Of a stretch of DNA of 64,000 nt, positions 26,077-35,401 are shown piece by piece. The notes under the pieces were generated by a model that was given only the letters and a program-made list of their open reading frames with translations, was not told the origin of the DNA and made no database searches. Where the stretch lies: contig NC_089184.1 in assembly GCF_947507565.1 (NCBI RefSeq), positions 558,001 to 622,000 of the forward strand, written 5' to 3'. The first letter of the stretch is position 1. Each line of letters begins with the position of its first letter. The DNA comes from Oscarella lobularis. Taxonomy: Eukaryota; Porifera; Homoscleromorpha; Homosclerophorida; Oscarellidae. The position numbers and the translations under genes were made by a program.

Positions 26077-27777
26077 ATGTTGCTCACGTCCGTTTTCTTA
26101 GTCATTGCTCTCGACGAAGTCGTCGCGTGGCCTTCGCCACTCGATTATCTTTATCCGCGTTGCGACAAATGTCTCGAGCTTGCCGGGAAGTTTACGAAAC
26201 TCGTCTACTCGCGGCCGGCGTTCGACGAAGTGCGTCCACACTTGATTTCGTTATGTGAAACCGCACTCGATCAAGGCGGCTGGCGAGGCGACGTAATCTG
26301 TCCGGGCCTAGTAGACGCGTATGGGCCGCCGTCCATATTCGTTTTGACCGAATTGTATCTGTCGCCGCTCGAAATATGCCGAAATTTGGAATTCTGCCCG
26401 AGAGAAAGAAACAGTAGTAAGGAACCAAGGCAATGTACGGCAAAACGACGTACCCCTGACCCAGAGCCCAAGTCGTCTTCAAATCGTACCACCGACTTGA
26501 TTCGCATACTTCATTTGACTGACATTCATCTGGATCACGAATACGCCGTCGGAACAGCTACAGATTGCGGTTATTTTATCTGTTGTCGCGCCGGCTTGCC
26601 CGGCAAGGGCGAAGCGGGCGCGTTCGGCGACTACTCGTGCGATCTGTCCACCTTTGCTCTCAATCATCTCGTCAATCATCTCCAAAGTCTGGATCCCCAG
26701 CCGGACTTTATCGTCTATACGGGTGATAATTCGCCTCACGACGTCTGGAAGCAGAATTCGGAGATGCTTGTTAATGCGACCGATTTTCTCGTCGATTATC
26801 TCTCCGCTCGTTTTCCCAATTTGATGATCTATCCGGCGTTGGGTAATCACGAATCGTTTCCGGCTAACTTCTACTATCCTCCCTTTGATCGAAATCTCAC
26901 GACGATTCTGTCTCGACTTTGGAAGAAGTGGATTGTCCGTTTGCCCGACGACGCAGCCGAGACGATAGAACTCGGCGGATACTATACACTGCTGTTGCGA
27001 GAGGGACTCCGTTTGATGGCAATCAATACCGATTTTGGCTATCAGCTCAACGTCTACACGCTTCTCAACAACGAGTCGTCCGTGTTTCGTCGTCAGCGCG
27101 AGTGGATGAACGAAACGCTGTACGCCGCTGAACAAAAAGGGGAAAAGGTGCTCATTCTCGGTCACATTCCACCGGGCATATTCACGACTATTGAATCGTA
27201 CGGCGAATTTTATGTGCCTCTGATTCAACGGTATCGAAGCGTGATTGTCGGCCAACTGTTTGGCCACACGCATCGCGATCACTTTGAAGTGGTGGGAAAC
27301 GAGTGCGATCTTTCTGGCGTTGTCTTCATCTCGCCTCCTGTTACAACATTCCTTAATGTTAATCCGTCTTACAGGATCTATCTCATGGATCCGTCGTCGT
27401 TTGAAATTATTGACTATGAACAGTATCACATTAACCTGACCGAAGCCAATCGACTAGCAAAAATGAACAGAGCCCAAGACGCCAAGTGGGTGAAATTGTA
27501 TGAAGCACAACAGGAGTATGGTCTACGAGACATGAGTCCGCGCTCGTGGTGGGATTTGTCTGAGAGGTAAGCCGTGACGAAGATTTGATTCTGGTGTTCT
27601 GCATTTTATTTTAGGATGCATTTCGATGAAGCTCTTATTGATAAGTTCTATGATAATTACTTCAGCCAAAGTGACGCTCCTCGATCGTGCAACCATTTCT
27701 GCAGAAAAAGCATAATCTGCGGCCTGCAGAGTGCTTCGAAATCTCATTACATTGACTGCATGGAGCGTATTTTTTGA
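26077..27777 (+). CDS. SMPD1: Acid sphingomyelinase-like phosphodiesterase
   Basis: This lysosomal or secreted enzyme hydrolyses sphingomyelin to ceramide and phosphocholine. The frame is open upstream, but the ATG at 26077 is chosen because MLLTSVFLVIALDEVVAW is a signal peptide. A saposin-B domain follows (CDKCLELAGKFTKLVY to CRNLEFC, six cysteines). Then comes the calcineurin-like metallophosphoesterase core: LTDIHLDHEY (metal ligands D and H), YTGDNSPHDVW, ALGNHES, LGHIPPG and FGHTHRDHFE. The saposin domain separates it from SMPDL3 proteins. One intron (27570 to about 27614, donor GTAAGC) precedes a Cys-rich terminal exon containing SCNHFCRKSIICGLQ. AATAAA lies at 27790-27795. It faces UNC13 head-to-head, with about 64 bp between the proposed starts. 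Confidence 0.93.
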
Positions 27778-27878
27778 ATAATTTCACGCAATAAACGCAC
27801 ATCATCACATGATGTGAGCCTTTGATCTAATGGGGTGTTTAGTTTGCGTCACGTGAAGTGTAGTGTGACCAGTTCACG

Positions 27879-29488
27879 ATGTACTCAATTTGCCTCGTTC
27901 TTCTGGCTCTTTTGCTTACAAGCGCCGTCGGTTCCCCCGTCTATCCACTTTATGCCATTGATTCGTTTTTTATGCCATTGACAGATGACGACTACAAAGT
28001 CATGGCAAACGATTTTACCCACGTTCAGGGCTCTTATACAGCAGATGAACTGGAGCACTTCAAACAAGCAAATCCTCACTTTTCTCCAGTCTGGTATATC
28101 CAAACGGGAAAAGTGAGAGCGGACGTGCTGGAAAACGCCGGCCGTCTCAACGCCGCCTTTTATCTTACTGGCACACTCGGTGAAGATCTTGATTCGACGA
28201 CGACGACATTCACGTATCAGTCCATGCCAAAAGTAGCAATGCTGAAACCCAGCAATACAACAGACAACGTCAGCAGCCACAAAGGATACGTCACATTCAT
28301 TCGAATCGAAAACGAAATATTGAAGCTGGTGGACGTAAAGCAAACGAAATCCAACGAGAGCCAATTGACCGTTATCAGAGGTTTTGATAAAACGGAAGCA
28401 GCAAAACACAGCAAAGGAGCCAATGTATTTGCACCCGCCTACTCCGGATACAGTACGTACAGTAGACTATATAAGCCTTTTCGTATTTCTCACCGTGGCT
28501 ATTTCTAGGCTATCCAGGTGGTCCACAAGCGCTGACGTATATGCTGGACGCGACCCAACAGCTTGCCGTGGACGTGCTCGTTAATCACACAGTGACAGGC
28601 GTTCGCATGGGCTACGCCGGCTCCTGGTTCGACTGCTTCAGCTCGCGACCGTTTCAACCTGTTGACATGGCTGGAAATTCGGCGAAAATGTGGAATTTCG
28701 CCAAGAACGAGATATTTAATCAGTCTGACTACATCGTAGTTCAGCGGGAACGACTCAAGGAGGTGTTCGAGCAATCGATAAAGGTCCTCGGCCACAAACC
28801 GGTCATATTGGCGAACAACGCTTTCTGCTACTTCACAGGCAACTGCAAGCTACTCTTAGAAAAGTCCCCCGGATTTTTTCCACTTGACGGCTATAGCATA
28901 GAAGGCTTCAGCGGACACGAGGATACGACTGATCCGGTTAACGGCTGCGACGCGACCAAACTGAGCCTTCGCTATCCAGCAATTGACGAATGGACTCGAA
29001 ACGTTGAAATATTGATGAACGCTGCGCAGAATAATCTCGCTGCCTTTCCCATGATTGCCCAAGCCGGATGCAAGTCCGTGTACTTGGAAATCGTCGGAGG
29101 TGAAAAACCGGAAATTCGCGATAAATTTGAAAATTTCGGCTATGGGAGTTATTTGATGGGCATCGAGAACCCTGATGGACCAACTCGGTTTGGTATTCCG
29201 GCGTTCTATCGCAATGGAACGAGACGCTACGCCTACGTTCATCCACGATACAGTTTGGAAATAGGAACGCCTCAGAAGAGTGCTCAAAATGTGAGCAAAT
29301 ACCAAGTTGCAGGACACTCGTCCTACCTACGACCGTTTTCCGGAGGAATCGTTGTAGTGAATCCTTCAAATCAGACAGATTCACAGCTGGACTTGGGCGG
29401 ATCTTTCTACGATCCTGTGAGTAAGAAGAAGACTTCTACGTTGGTGCCAGAAGCACAGACAGGCCATATACTTGTAAAAGACGTTTGA
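27879..29488 (+). CDS. Secreted glycoside-hydrolase-like protein (possible GHL15 family)
   Basis: A two-exon gene encoding about 520 residues. Signal peptide MYSICLVLLALLLTSAVGS, then a region with many N-glycosylation sequons (NTT, NVS, NES, NHT, NQS). The intron donor is A|GTACGT near 28459 and the acceptor TTTCTAG at 28508, joining SGYSYPGGPQALTYML. Motifs such as GVRMGYAGSWFDCFSS, PVILANNAFCYFTGNC, FFPLDGYSIEGFSG and AGCKSVYLEIVGGEKP resemble TIM-barrel glycosidases of the hypothetical GHL15 type (PF14885). I recall that family only in outline, so the name is tentative. A CACGTG E-box lies about 30 bp upstream of the start, within the 101-bp gap after SMPD. Secreted is firm, glycosidase-like moderate, substrate unknown. 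Confidence 0.75.
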
Positions 29489-29829
29489 TGGGAGTAGCTA
29501 AGCGTACGCATCGCCTAGAGCTTGCTTGTATGCATGCCACGTGCAGAAAAGGGGTCCCGTTTGTGTTTACCTTCTCATTCGCGCTCTTTCTCTTGCCTGT
29601 ACGAACGTGACGACGTAGAATCGGCGAAAGAACCGGCTGTTTACGATCATGTCAGCGTCGGCCGTCGAGATTCGAAGCTACGGGAACTTTTTCAAGCGCG
29701 CGAATGGCCCTGTAGAGAAAAAGAAATGTGTCGAAACGTTAATCGGAACACGAAAATGCAGTCAGTATCCATCGACGACCACGAGGAGTCCCCCATTATT
29801 CTAGCGCCAAAATCAGCGACAGTACGATA
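29489..29829. other. Intergenic stretch, no gene seen
   Basis: An open frame on the plus strand (29522-29848) has no signal, domain or splice support and runs into the minisatellite. I treat the stretch as non-coding downstream sequence of the glycosidase-like gene. Confidence 0.4.
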
Positions 29830-30722
29830 CCGCATTAATTCCGAATAAATGCCGAATTAATTCCGAATAAATGCCGAATTAATTCCGAATAAATGCCAAA
29901 TTAATTCCGAATAAATACCAAATTAATTCCGAATAAATGCCAAATTAATTCCGAATAAGTGCCGAATTAATTCCGAATAAATTCCAAATTAATTCCGAAT
30001 AAATACTGAATTAATTCCGAATAAATGCCGAATTAATTCCGAATAAATGCCGAATTAATTCCGAATAAATGTCGCATTAATTCCGAATAAATGCCGAATT
30101 AATTCCGAATAAATGCCGAATTAATTCCGAATAAATGCCGAATTAATTCCGAATAAATGTCACATTAATTCCGAATAAATGCCGAAAAAATTCCGAATTA
30201 ATTCCGAATTAATTCCGAATAAATGTCGCATTAATTCCGAATAAATGCCGTATTAATTCCGAATAAATGCCGAATTAATTCCGAATAAATGCCGAATTAA
30301 TTCCGAATAAATGCCGAATTAATTCCGAATAAATTCAGAATAAATGCCGAATTAATTCCGAATAAATGCCGAATTAATTCAGAATAAATGCCGAATTAAT
30401 TCCGAATAAATGTCGCATTAATTCAGAATAAATTCCGAATAAATTCCGAATAAATGCCGAATTAATTCCGAATAAATGCTGAATTAATTCCGAATAAATG
30501 CCGAATTAATTCCGAATAAATGTCGGATTAATTCCGAATAAATGCCGAATTAATTCCGAATAAATGCCGAATTAATTCCGAATAAATGTCGCATTAATTC
30601 CGAATAAATGCCGAATTAATTCCGAATAAATGTCGCATTAATTCCGAATAAATGCCGAATTAATTCCGAATAAATGTCGCATTAATTCCGAATAAATGCC
30701 GAATTAATTCCGAATAAATGCC
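29830..30722. repeat. 22-bp AT-rich minisatellite, about 40 copies
   Basis: Tandem copies of GCCGAATTAATTCCGAATAAAT fill about 890 bp with few changes. Common variants replace GCCGAATTA by GTCGCATTA, GCCAAATTA or TTCAGAATA; a few units are shortened, for example near 30186-30215 and 30430-30450. The unit carries the palindrome GAATTAATTC in its middle. There is no spacer/repeat alternation, so it is not a CRISPR array. It has no ORF and sits 3' of the glycosidase-like gene. Confidence 0.95.
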
Positions 30723-31020
30723 GTTCTCGATCCTAGGCCGCACCGTCGTGGTTGAGCCTATGATGCTATTGCTCGCTCTCAAACATTTTTGGGCTCCCAA
30801 GCGTTCGAACCTCCTCGCGGTGCAGCCTGGATTGCGCCAATACGAGCGCAAGACAAAACGGTAAGTACCCGGACAGATCTTCTCTTTTTAGGTCTTTTCT
30901 CGACAGAAGAAGCGTCGATGCGAAAATTCAAGATGTCGGACAGTAGACGAAGACAACGGAACGCATGGAGGTTTTTATAATGAACGCATGTATGTATACA
31001 TATAAGACATCGCTAAATTA
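30723..31020 (+). other. Unresolved exon-like segment after the minisatellite
   Basis: Directly after the last repeat the sequence becomes codon-rich, with a strong donor (CG|GTAAGT, about 30861) and a good pyrimidine-rich acceptor (CTTTTTAG, about 30891). The segment past the acceptor can be read as KKRRCENSRCRTVDEDNG. None of the frames matches a family I know. It may be a gene remnant or the tail of a gene disrupted by the minisatellite. Confidence 0.25.
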
Positions 31021-31063
31021 GCACGGTCTGTACAGTGCACACACTAAACGAACCTTCGCACGA

Positions 31064-31545
31064 TCACTGCTCATAACCGTCGTAAAACTTGGACAGAAAG
31101 TCTCTTTTCGGCGGCGCTTCGCTCTCGCGAAAGTACCGCATGACGTGAGTCTTTTGCTTCCACACGTTGTGAGTCTCCTCCAATTCCATTTTACCCTACG
31201 AAAACGCTCTCGTGCAACGTAAAACGAAATAGAAATCGCTCTCGCCTTGACAACGAGCATGTCGATAACGCGAGGATCTCTAACGTGGCTGTTCCTCACG
31301 AATTCCTCTCTTAGACGATGTCTGGCCATCCTAACAGGCATGTCCAAAGCGTACGTCTCTATCATGTGCGGAATCTGCTCAAAAAGAGACGGTTTGCCGT
31401 GCGAAAACGTTCGAATAAAAAGAGACCCCACCTCACGATACCAAGCTCGATACAAATTCAGCGCTCTGCGTCTCGCTTCGGCAAACGTGGCCGACAGAAT
31501 CGGCTTCGCCTGCGTCCGAGCAGCAGAAGCGGCAGTGGATGCCAT
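31064..31545 (-). CDS. NDUFA6: NADH dehydrogenase (complex I) subunit A6, LYR protein
   Basis: NDUFA6 (B14) is an accessory LYR-motif subunit of mitochondrial complex I that binds acyl-carrier protein. Exon 1 (31545-31246) starts [16 protein letters not shown] and contains [17 protein letters not shown], the LYR motif, then [14 protein letters not shown]. Exon 2 (31195-31064) encodes [20 protein letters not shown] and ends [11 protein letters not shown]. The 50-bp intron begins with GC instead of GT (AAG|GCGAGA...GTAG|GGT). A further 54-bp piece inside exon 1 (31378-31431, GTGGGG...TTGAG) is absent from human NDUFA6 and is probably a second intron. As it is a multiple of three with no stop, it could also be retained. 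Start codons of this gene and CNOT10 lie 35 bp apart. Confidence 0.93.
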
Positions 31546-31580
31546 GGCACACACACAGCGTAGCGCACGCCTCGAGAAAA
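31546..31580. promoter_or_regulatory. 35-bp NDUFA6/CNOT10 divergent gap
   Basis: The two start codons face away from each other across 35 bp containing a CA-repeat (ACACACAC). A shared bidirectional promoter with overlapping 5' UTRs is implied. Confidence 0.5.
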
Positions 31581-34567
31581 ATGGATACGAGTAACGTCGT
31601 TTATCCGTCTTCCGAAGACGACCGCGAGCGAAATCTGGCAGCCAAAGCATACGCGGAGTTTGAGGGAAAAAACTACTCAAACGCGGTGACGTGCCTGCTT
31701 CGCTTGGCGCAGTTTCGTCAGCTCGATCCGCGCGTTATGCACAATAACGCCGTCGCCTCCTACTACAACGGTGGCCTGAAGAAAACAGACGACTTTCTCA
31801 AGGGAATGCGAAGCGTAGAGACCCAAGTAAGACAGCTAAAAAGTGAGACCGAAGCGAAAGACAATCCGAGACGCTTCAGCTGGAAAAATGCGCCGCTGAC
31901 ACTGATGACGAAGTTCTCGACGTCGAAAGAGCCGTTATAGTATATAACCAAGCTCTCGTGCAGTATCACGTAATTAGGAAATGGTCGTGTTGGGGAGACT
32001 TTGATTACTAGGCGCTTGCTTCTAGACTCGTCAGTATCGAAAGGCTTTGTCTAAGTTGGAGTCTCTGTTTAAGGTTATAGAGCCATTGGGTAGGCGAAAG
32101 AGAGACTCCTCGCGAGGGGACGTGATTTTGGGAGTGGCTTTCTTTAGTGGAGGAACGTTTGGGTCGAAGGATTTGTTTCCTGTTGATTGAGATATATCTT
32201 AGATTGTATCAGGTGGGAGAGAAGACTTCAATATAATAATGCTATTTGCTGTTTGTGTATAGAATGAATCTGCCAGTAAAATGATTGCGTACGTTGAGAA
32301 GACGGTTACCGGTGCAAAATCTGGAGAAAAAGACGTAGGTCCCACTCAAAACGTTGTACACTAGTTGTATGCGTGCATAGGCAGAGGGATTTCTCCCGGA
32401 TCCTTCAAGTTTTCATCAGAAGACGCATATGGAAAACCTTCCTCTTTTATATCAGGTTACGAAATTCATCAATGACTTTCTCTCTCTAACTTTTTTTGCA
32501 GTACAAGGCTCGTCTCAGTCTGGCTCTTCGTAGCATGAAAGCGTGCAAACGAGATCTCAAATTGCTGATGGACTCAACAGGAGGAGGCAACCAAGTGCAG
32601 CACTTCTTGAGCCCCGCGCTTTCTCTATATTTTTTTGCTCTCTCTCTCCCCCCCTAGTTTCCGCTACCTCTCTACCTCAAGGCTCAGCTCGAGTTCGTGC
32701 GACAGAACTATCGCAAATCGACGCGTCTTCTCAATTCGGCGCCCCGTTCGCCCGCCGTTTTGCCGAGCGGCGAAAGCCTTCTCTCGATCTATTTCAACAA
32801 CTTGGGCTGCATTCACGCATCGATGAAAAAGCACAATCTCGCCGCATACTATTTCCGACAGAGTCTCGTTGAGAACGATCGCGCTCTCGCCTCATTCGCC
32901 CCAATGTCCAGAGGTCAGAACAATTTATATCTCTTTCTTTTTTTTGACGGTTTTTTTTGCAGCTGCTCGTCTCACGGGTCGTCCGCTGACCTGTCTCGGA
33001 CTGAATCGTCGCTACGAGTTGCTCTATAATCTCGGCAGTCAATTGCTTCACTGCGGAGACCCCGTCGAAGCGTTTGATTGTCTTCTCGAGGCCGTGCAGG
33101 TGTTTCACACGAATTCGAGGCTCTGGCTTCGTTTGGCCGAGTGCTGCATTCGAGCTATACAAAAAGTGATGTTATAGAGGAGGTAAACCATTGGACATAT
33201 GTGATTGTTCTTTAAATCTGTCAGGACGAAAATGTGACAATCGGTTCCCGAGCGGATGGGTACAAGAGCAAAGTGATTCAGTCCATTATTGGCTCTGGTC
33301 TTCATCAGAAAGTCATCGTTGCTTCCTATTCGCAGGACAAATCTACTAGGTCCTTGACGAAAAGGGTAATCGCCTGTCTTTCGTTTTGATGTTCTGTATT
33401 AGCGCTCATGGTCACGGGGCTGCTATGCCTACGCTGTCTTTGGAATTCGCGAATATTTGTCTTCGCAATGCGTGGCAGTTGTTGCCTCGTGAGCGCGACG
33501 GTGCCGCCGAATCGGCCGAACAGGGAGGAGCTGCGAATGGAGCTAGGTAAAAGTCAATGAACTCTGGCTGTTGCAGCGTTGATTTTGTGCTCTCGTTCTC
33601 AGTGAAGTCTACCCTTCAGTGCATTCGATTCCTCCAATTAAGTTCAGTGAAGTTCCCAGTCTGAAGTAAGAGTGATTATACTGTCTTGTGGACGTACTGT
33701 GATTGGGTGGCTGGGTAGGTGCTCTATTCTCGCCTGCAGTGCGTTTATTTCTTTGTGCTTGGGCGATTACGTCATGGCTCTTGAGTACGGAACTCAGCTT
33801 CTTGCCAGGGCAAATCTTTCAGGATTAGAAAAGTAAGCGAGATTCTGCTTGAGGAATAGGAATTCCGTAGGCGTCGTTTTTTGCAGTCTCCTGGGTCATC
33901 TGTACGTGGCTGAAGCACTGATAAATTTGGGGAGGCTTCAAGATGCTTTGCAACATTTGTCTATGGAAATTGCCTCAAATTTCAACCTTTCATCAACAGA
34001 TGGTATGTTCTTCTCTTTGAGCATTTCTTTGGTATTTATCTTCTTTAGATAAAGCAAGTAGTTCAGGTCCAGCTTCTGGAAAACCAGCAAGCGACCCAAA
34101 GAAAGAAGAGGGTAGAGGCACTAGTTCGGATATATATATTTGGTAACCAGTCATTTCTAGTCGTCTGTCTTCTTCCTGGTTGCACAATGACCTGGAATGC
34201 AGGGTCAGCTAAGGCTATTCTATTTATTAATCTAGCTGTTGCATACACGATGAGAAAAGAGTACGATAAAGCCAGAAAGGCATTACAGCAGGTTAGCTAG
34301 TGTCTCCCCAATAGAAATAACCATTGACCAGAAGTTTTATGTTTGGCAGGCAAGTTCTTCTGTAAGAGGACAAGATCTTCCTCCTCAAGGCGTCCTCTTG
34401 GCTGTTTTTCTCGAGCTTCAAGCAGGTACGTCTTACGCTGTATGGCGTTGATTATTTTTAATTGTGCTCTCAAAGGAAACGTATCATCTGTACTCCATCT
34501 TTTGAAGAGGAATCAGACGGGCATGGCCGGAAGATCGGGCGATAGAGGAAACAAGAAAAAACGATGA
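31581..34567 (+). CDS. CNOT10: CCR4-NOT complex subunit 10
   Basis: CNOT10 is a TPR-like helical subunit that, with CNOT11, binds the N-terminal part of CNOT1 in the CCR4-NOT mRNA deadenylase. The ATG at 31581 ([20 protein letters not shown]) is preferred to an in-frame one at 31539, which would overlap NDUFA6 exon 1. Diagnostic blocks: [90 protein letters not shown] and [20 protein letters not shown] at the end. About 18 exons with very short introns; the order matches the vertebrate protein throughout. The C-terminal extension of the human protein after LLKRNQ is missing, replaced by a short basic tail. Confidence 0.93.
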
Positions 34568-34693
34568 AGTCACTTGAAACTGGCATTTGTTGTTGATCGC
34601 TCTACGTATCAGAGAATGCCACGTGTAATCCCGCTTGATTCGATTAGTCTCTCCTGCTATTGTCTTAGTAGTGCGCTAACTTACTCAACGAAG

Positions 34694-35317
34694 ATGTTGA
34701 CTTTCGCTTTCGTTCTCGTCCTTCTTTCGTCTTCTCTATGCAAGGAAGTGACGAAGGAAAAAGAGGCAGACTTCGGCGAAATGTTGGGCGCTTTCTCGAA
34801 GCTAATGGGCGCCATGGAAGGCGGAGAAGGCTGCAAATACAAATGCAAAAACGGTGAGCGCTCTCTTGCCTTCTCTCTCTCTCTCTCCCAACGACATTCC
34901 CATCGTCCCAGGAAACAATCCAATGCCGCGACCCGATCACAAACCGACGAGCAACGGATGCGGATCGTCTGGGATCACGGTAATCCTTCGATCGCACGCG
35001 CGTGGCGACATCGATGACGTGTCTCTTTGTTCTAGGTCAATACGAAAGGATTTCCCGGTCTGGAGAAGTGCTGCGACACGCACGACTACTGCTACGACAC
35101 GTGCGGTGAAAATCGAAACGACTGCGACGGCACATTCGAGCGCTGCATGACCGATTACTGCGACGATCGCGTCGCAATTACCGACGAATCGCGTCGCGAG
35201 GAGTGCCAACGCCTCGCCAACGTGATGGGCGCGGGCGTGTCGGGATTCGGATGCCAAGCCTATCTCGAATCGCAAGCCGGAGCGTGCAATTGCTCGGACA
35301 AAAAGGGAGATCTGTGA
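34694..35317 (+). CDS. PLA2G12: Group XII secreted phospholipase A2
   Basis: Signal peptide MLTFAFVLVLLSSSLCKEV; the ATG at 34694 is preferred over upstream in-frame codons because it starts this peptide. Three exons: the first ends CKYKCKN (donor GTGAGC, 34853), a small middle exon encodes MPRPDHKPTSNGCGSSG, and the third holds the catalytic segment KCCDTHDYCYDTCGENRNDC with the His-Asp pair, ending YLESQAGACNCSDKKGDL. The spacing CCxxHDxCYxTCG and NGCGS is the PLA2G12A/B layout, whose calcium loop differs from that of classical sPLA2. The retained catalytic histidine suggests an active enzyme (12A-like) rather than the inactive 12B. It normally releases fatty acid from the sn-2 position of phospholipids outside cells. 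Confidence 0.92.
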
Positions 35318-35401
35318 CGAAAAAAAATTGCAGCCGGACACGCCCCCATTTTTAAAAAAAAAGTAAGTGTAGGAAAGAAAAAGAAAAAAAGGCGATGTCG
35401 C

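Noticed and set aside
28276..28290. Another U12-type donor motif on the minus strand
   Set aside because: A single AAAGGATAC inside a coding exon of the opposite strand; one such match is expected by chance in a window this size.
29830..30722. CRISPR-like array
   Set aside because: Units are directly adjacent 22-mers with no unique spacers, and the genome is eukaryotic. It is a minisatellite.
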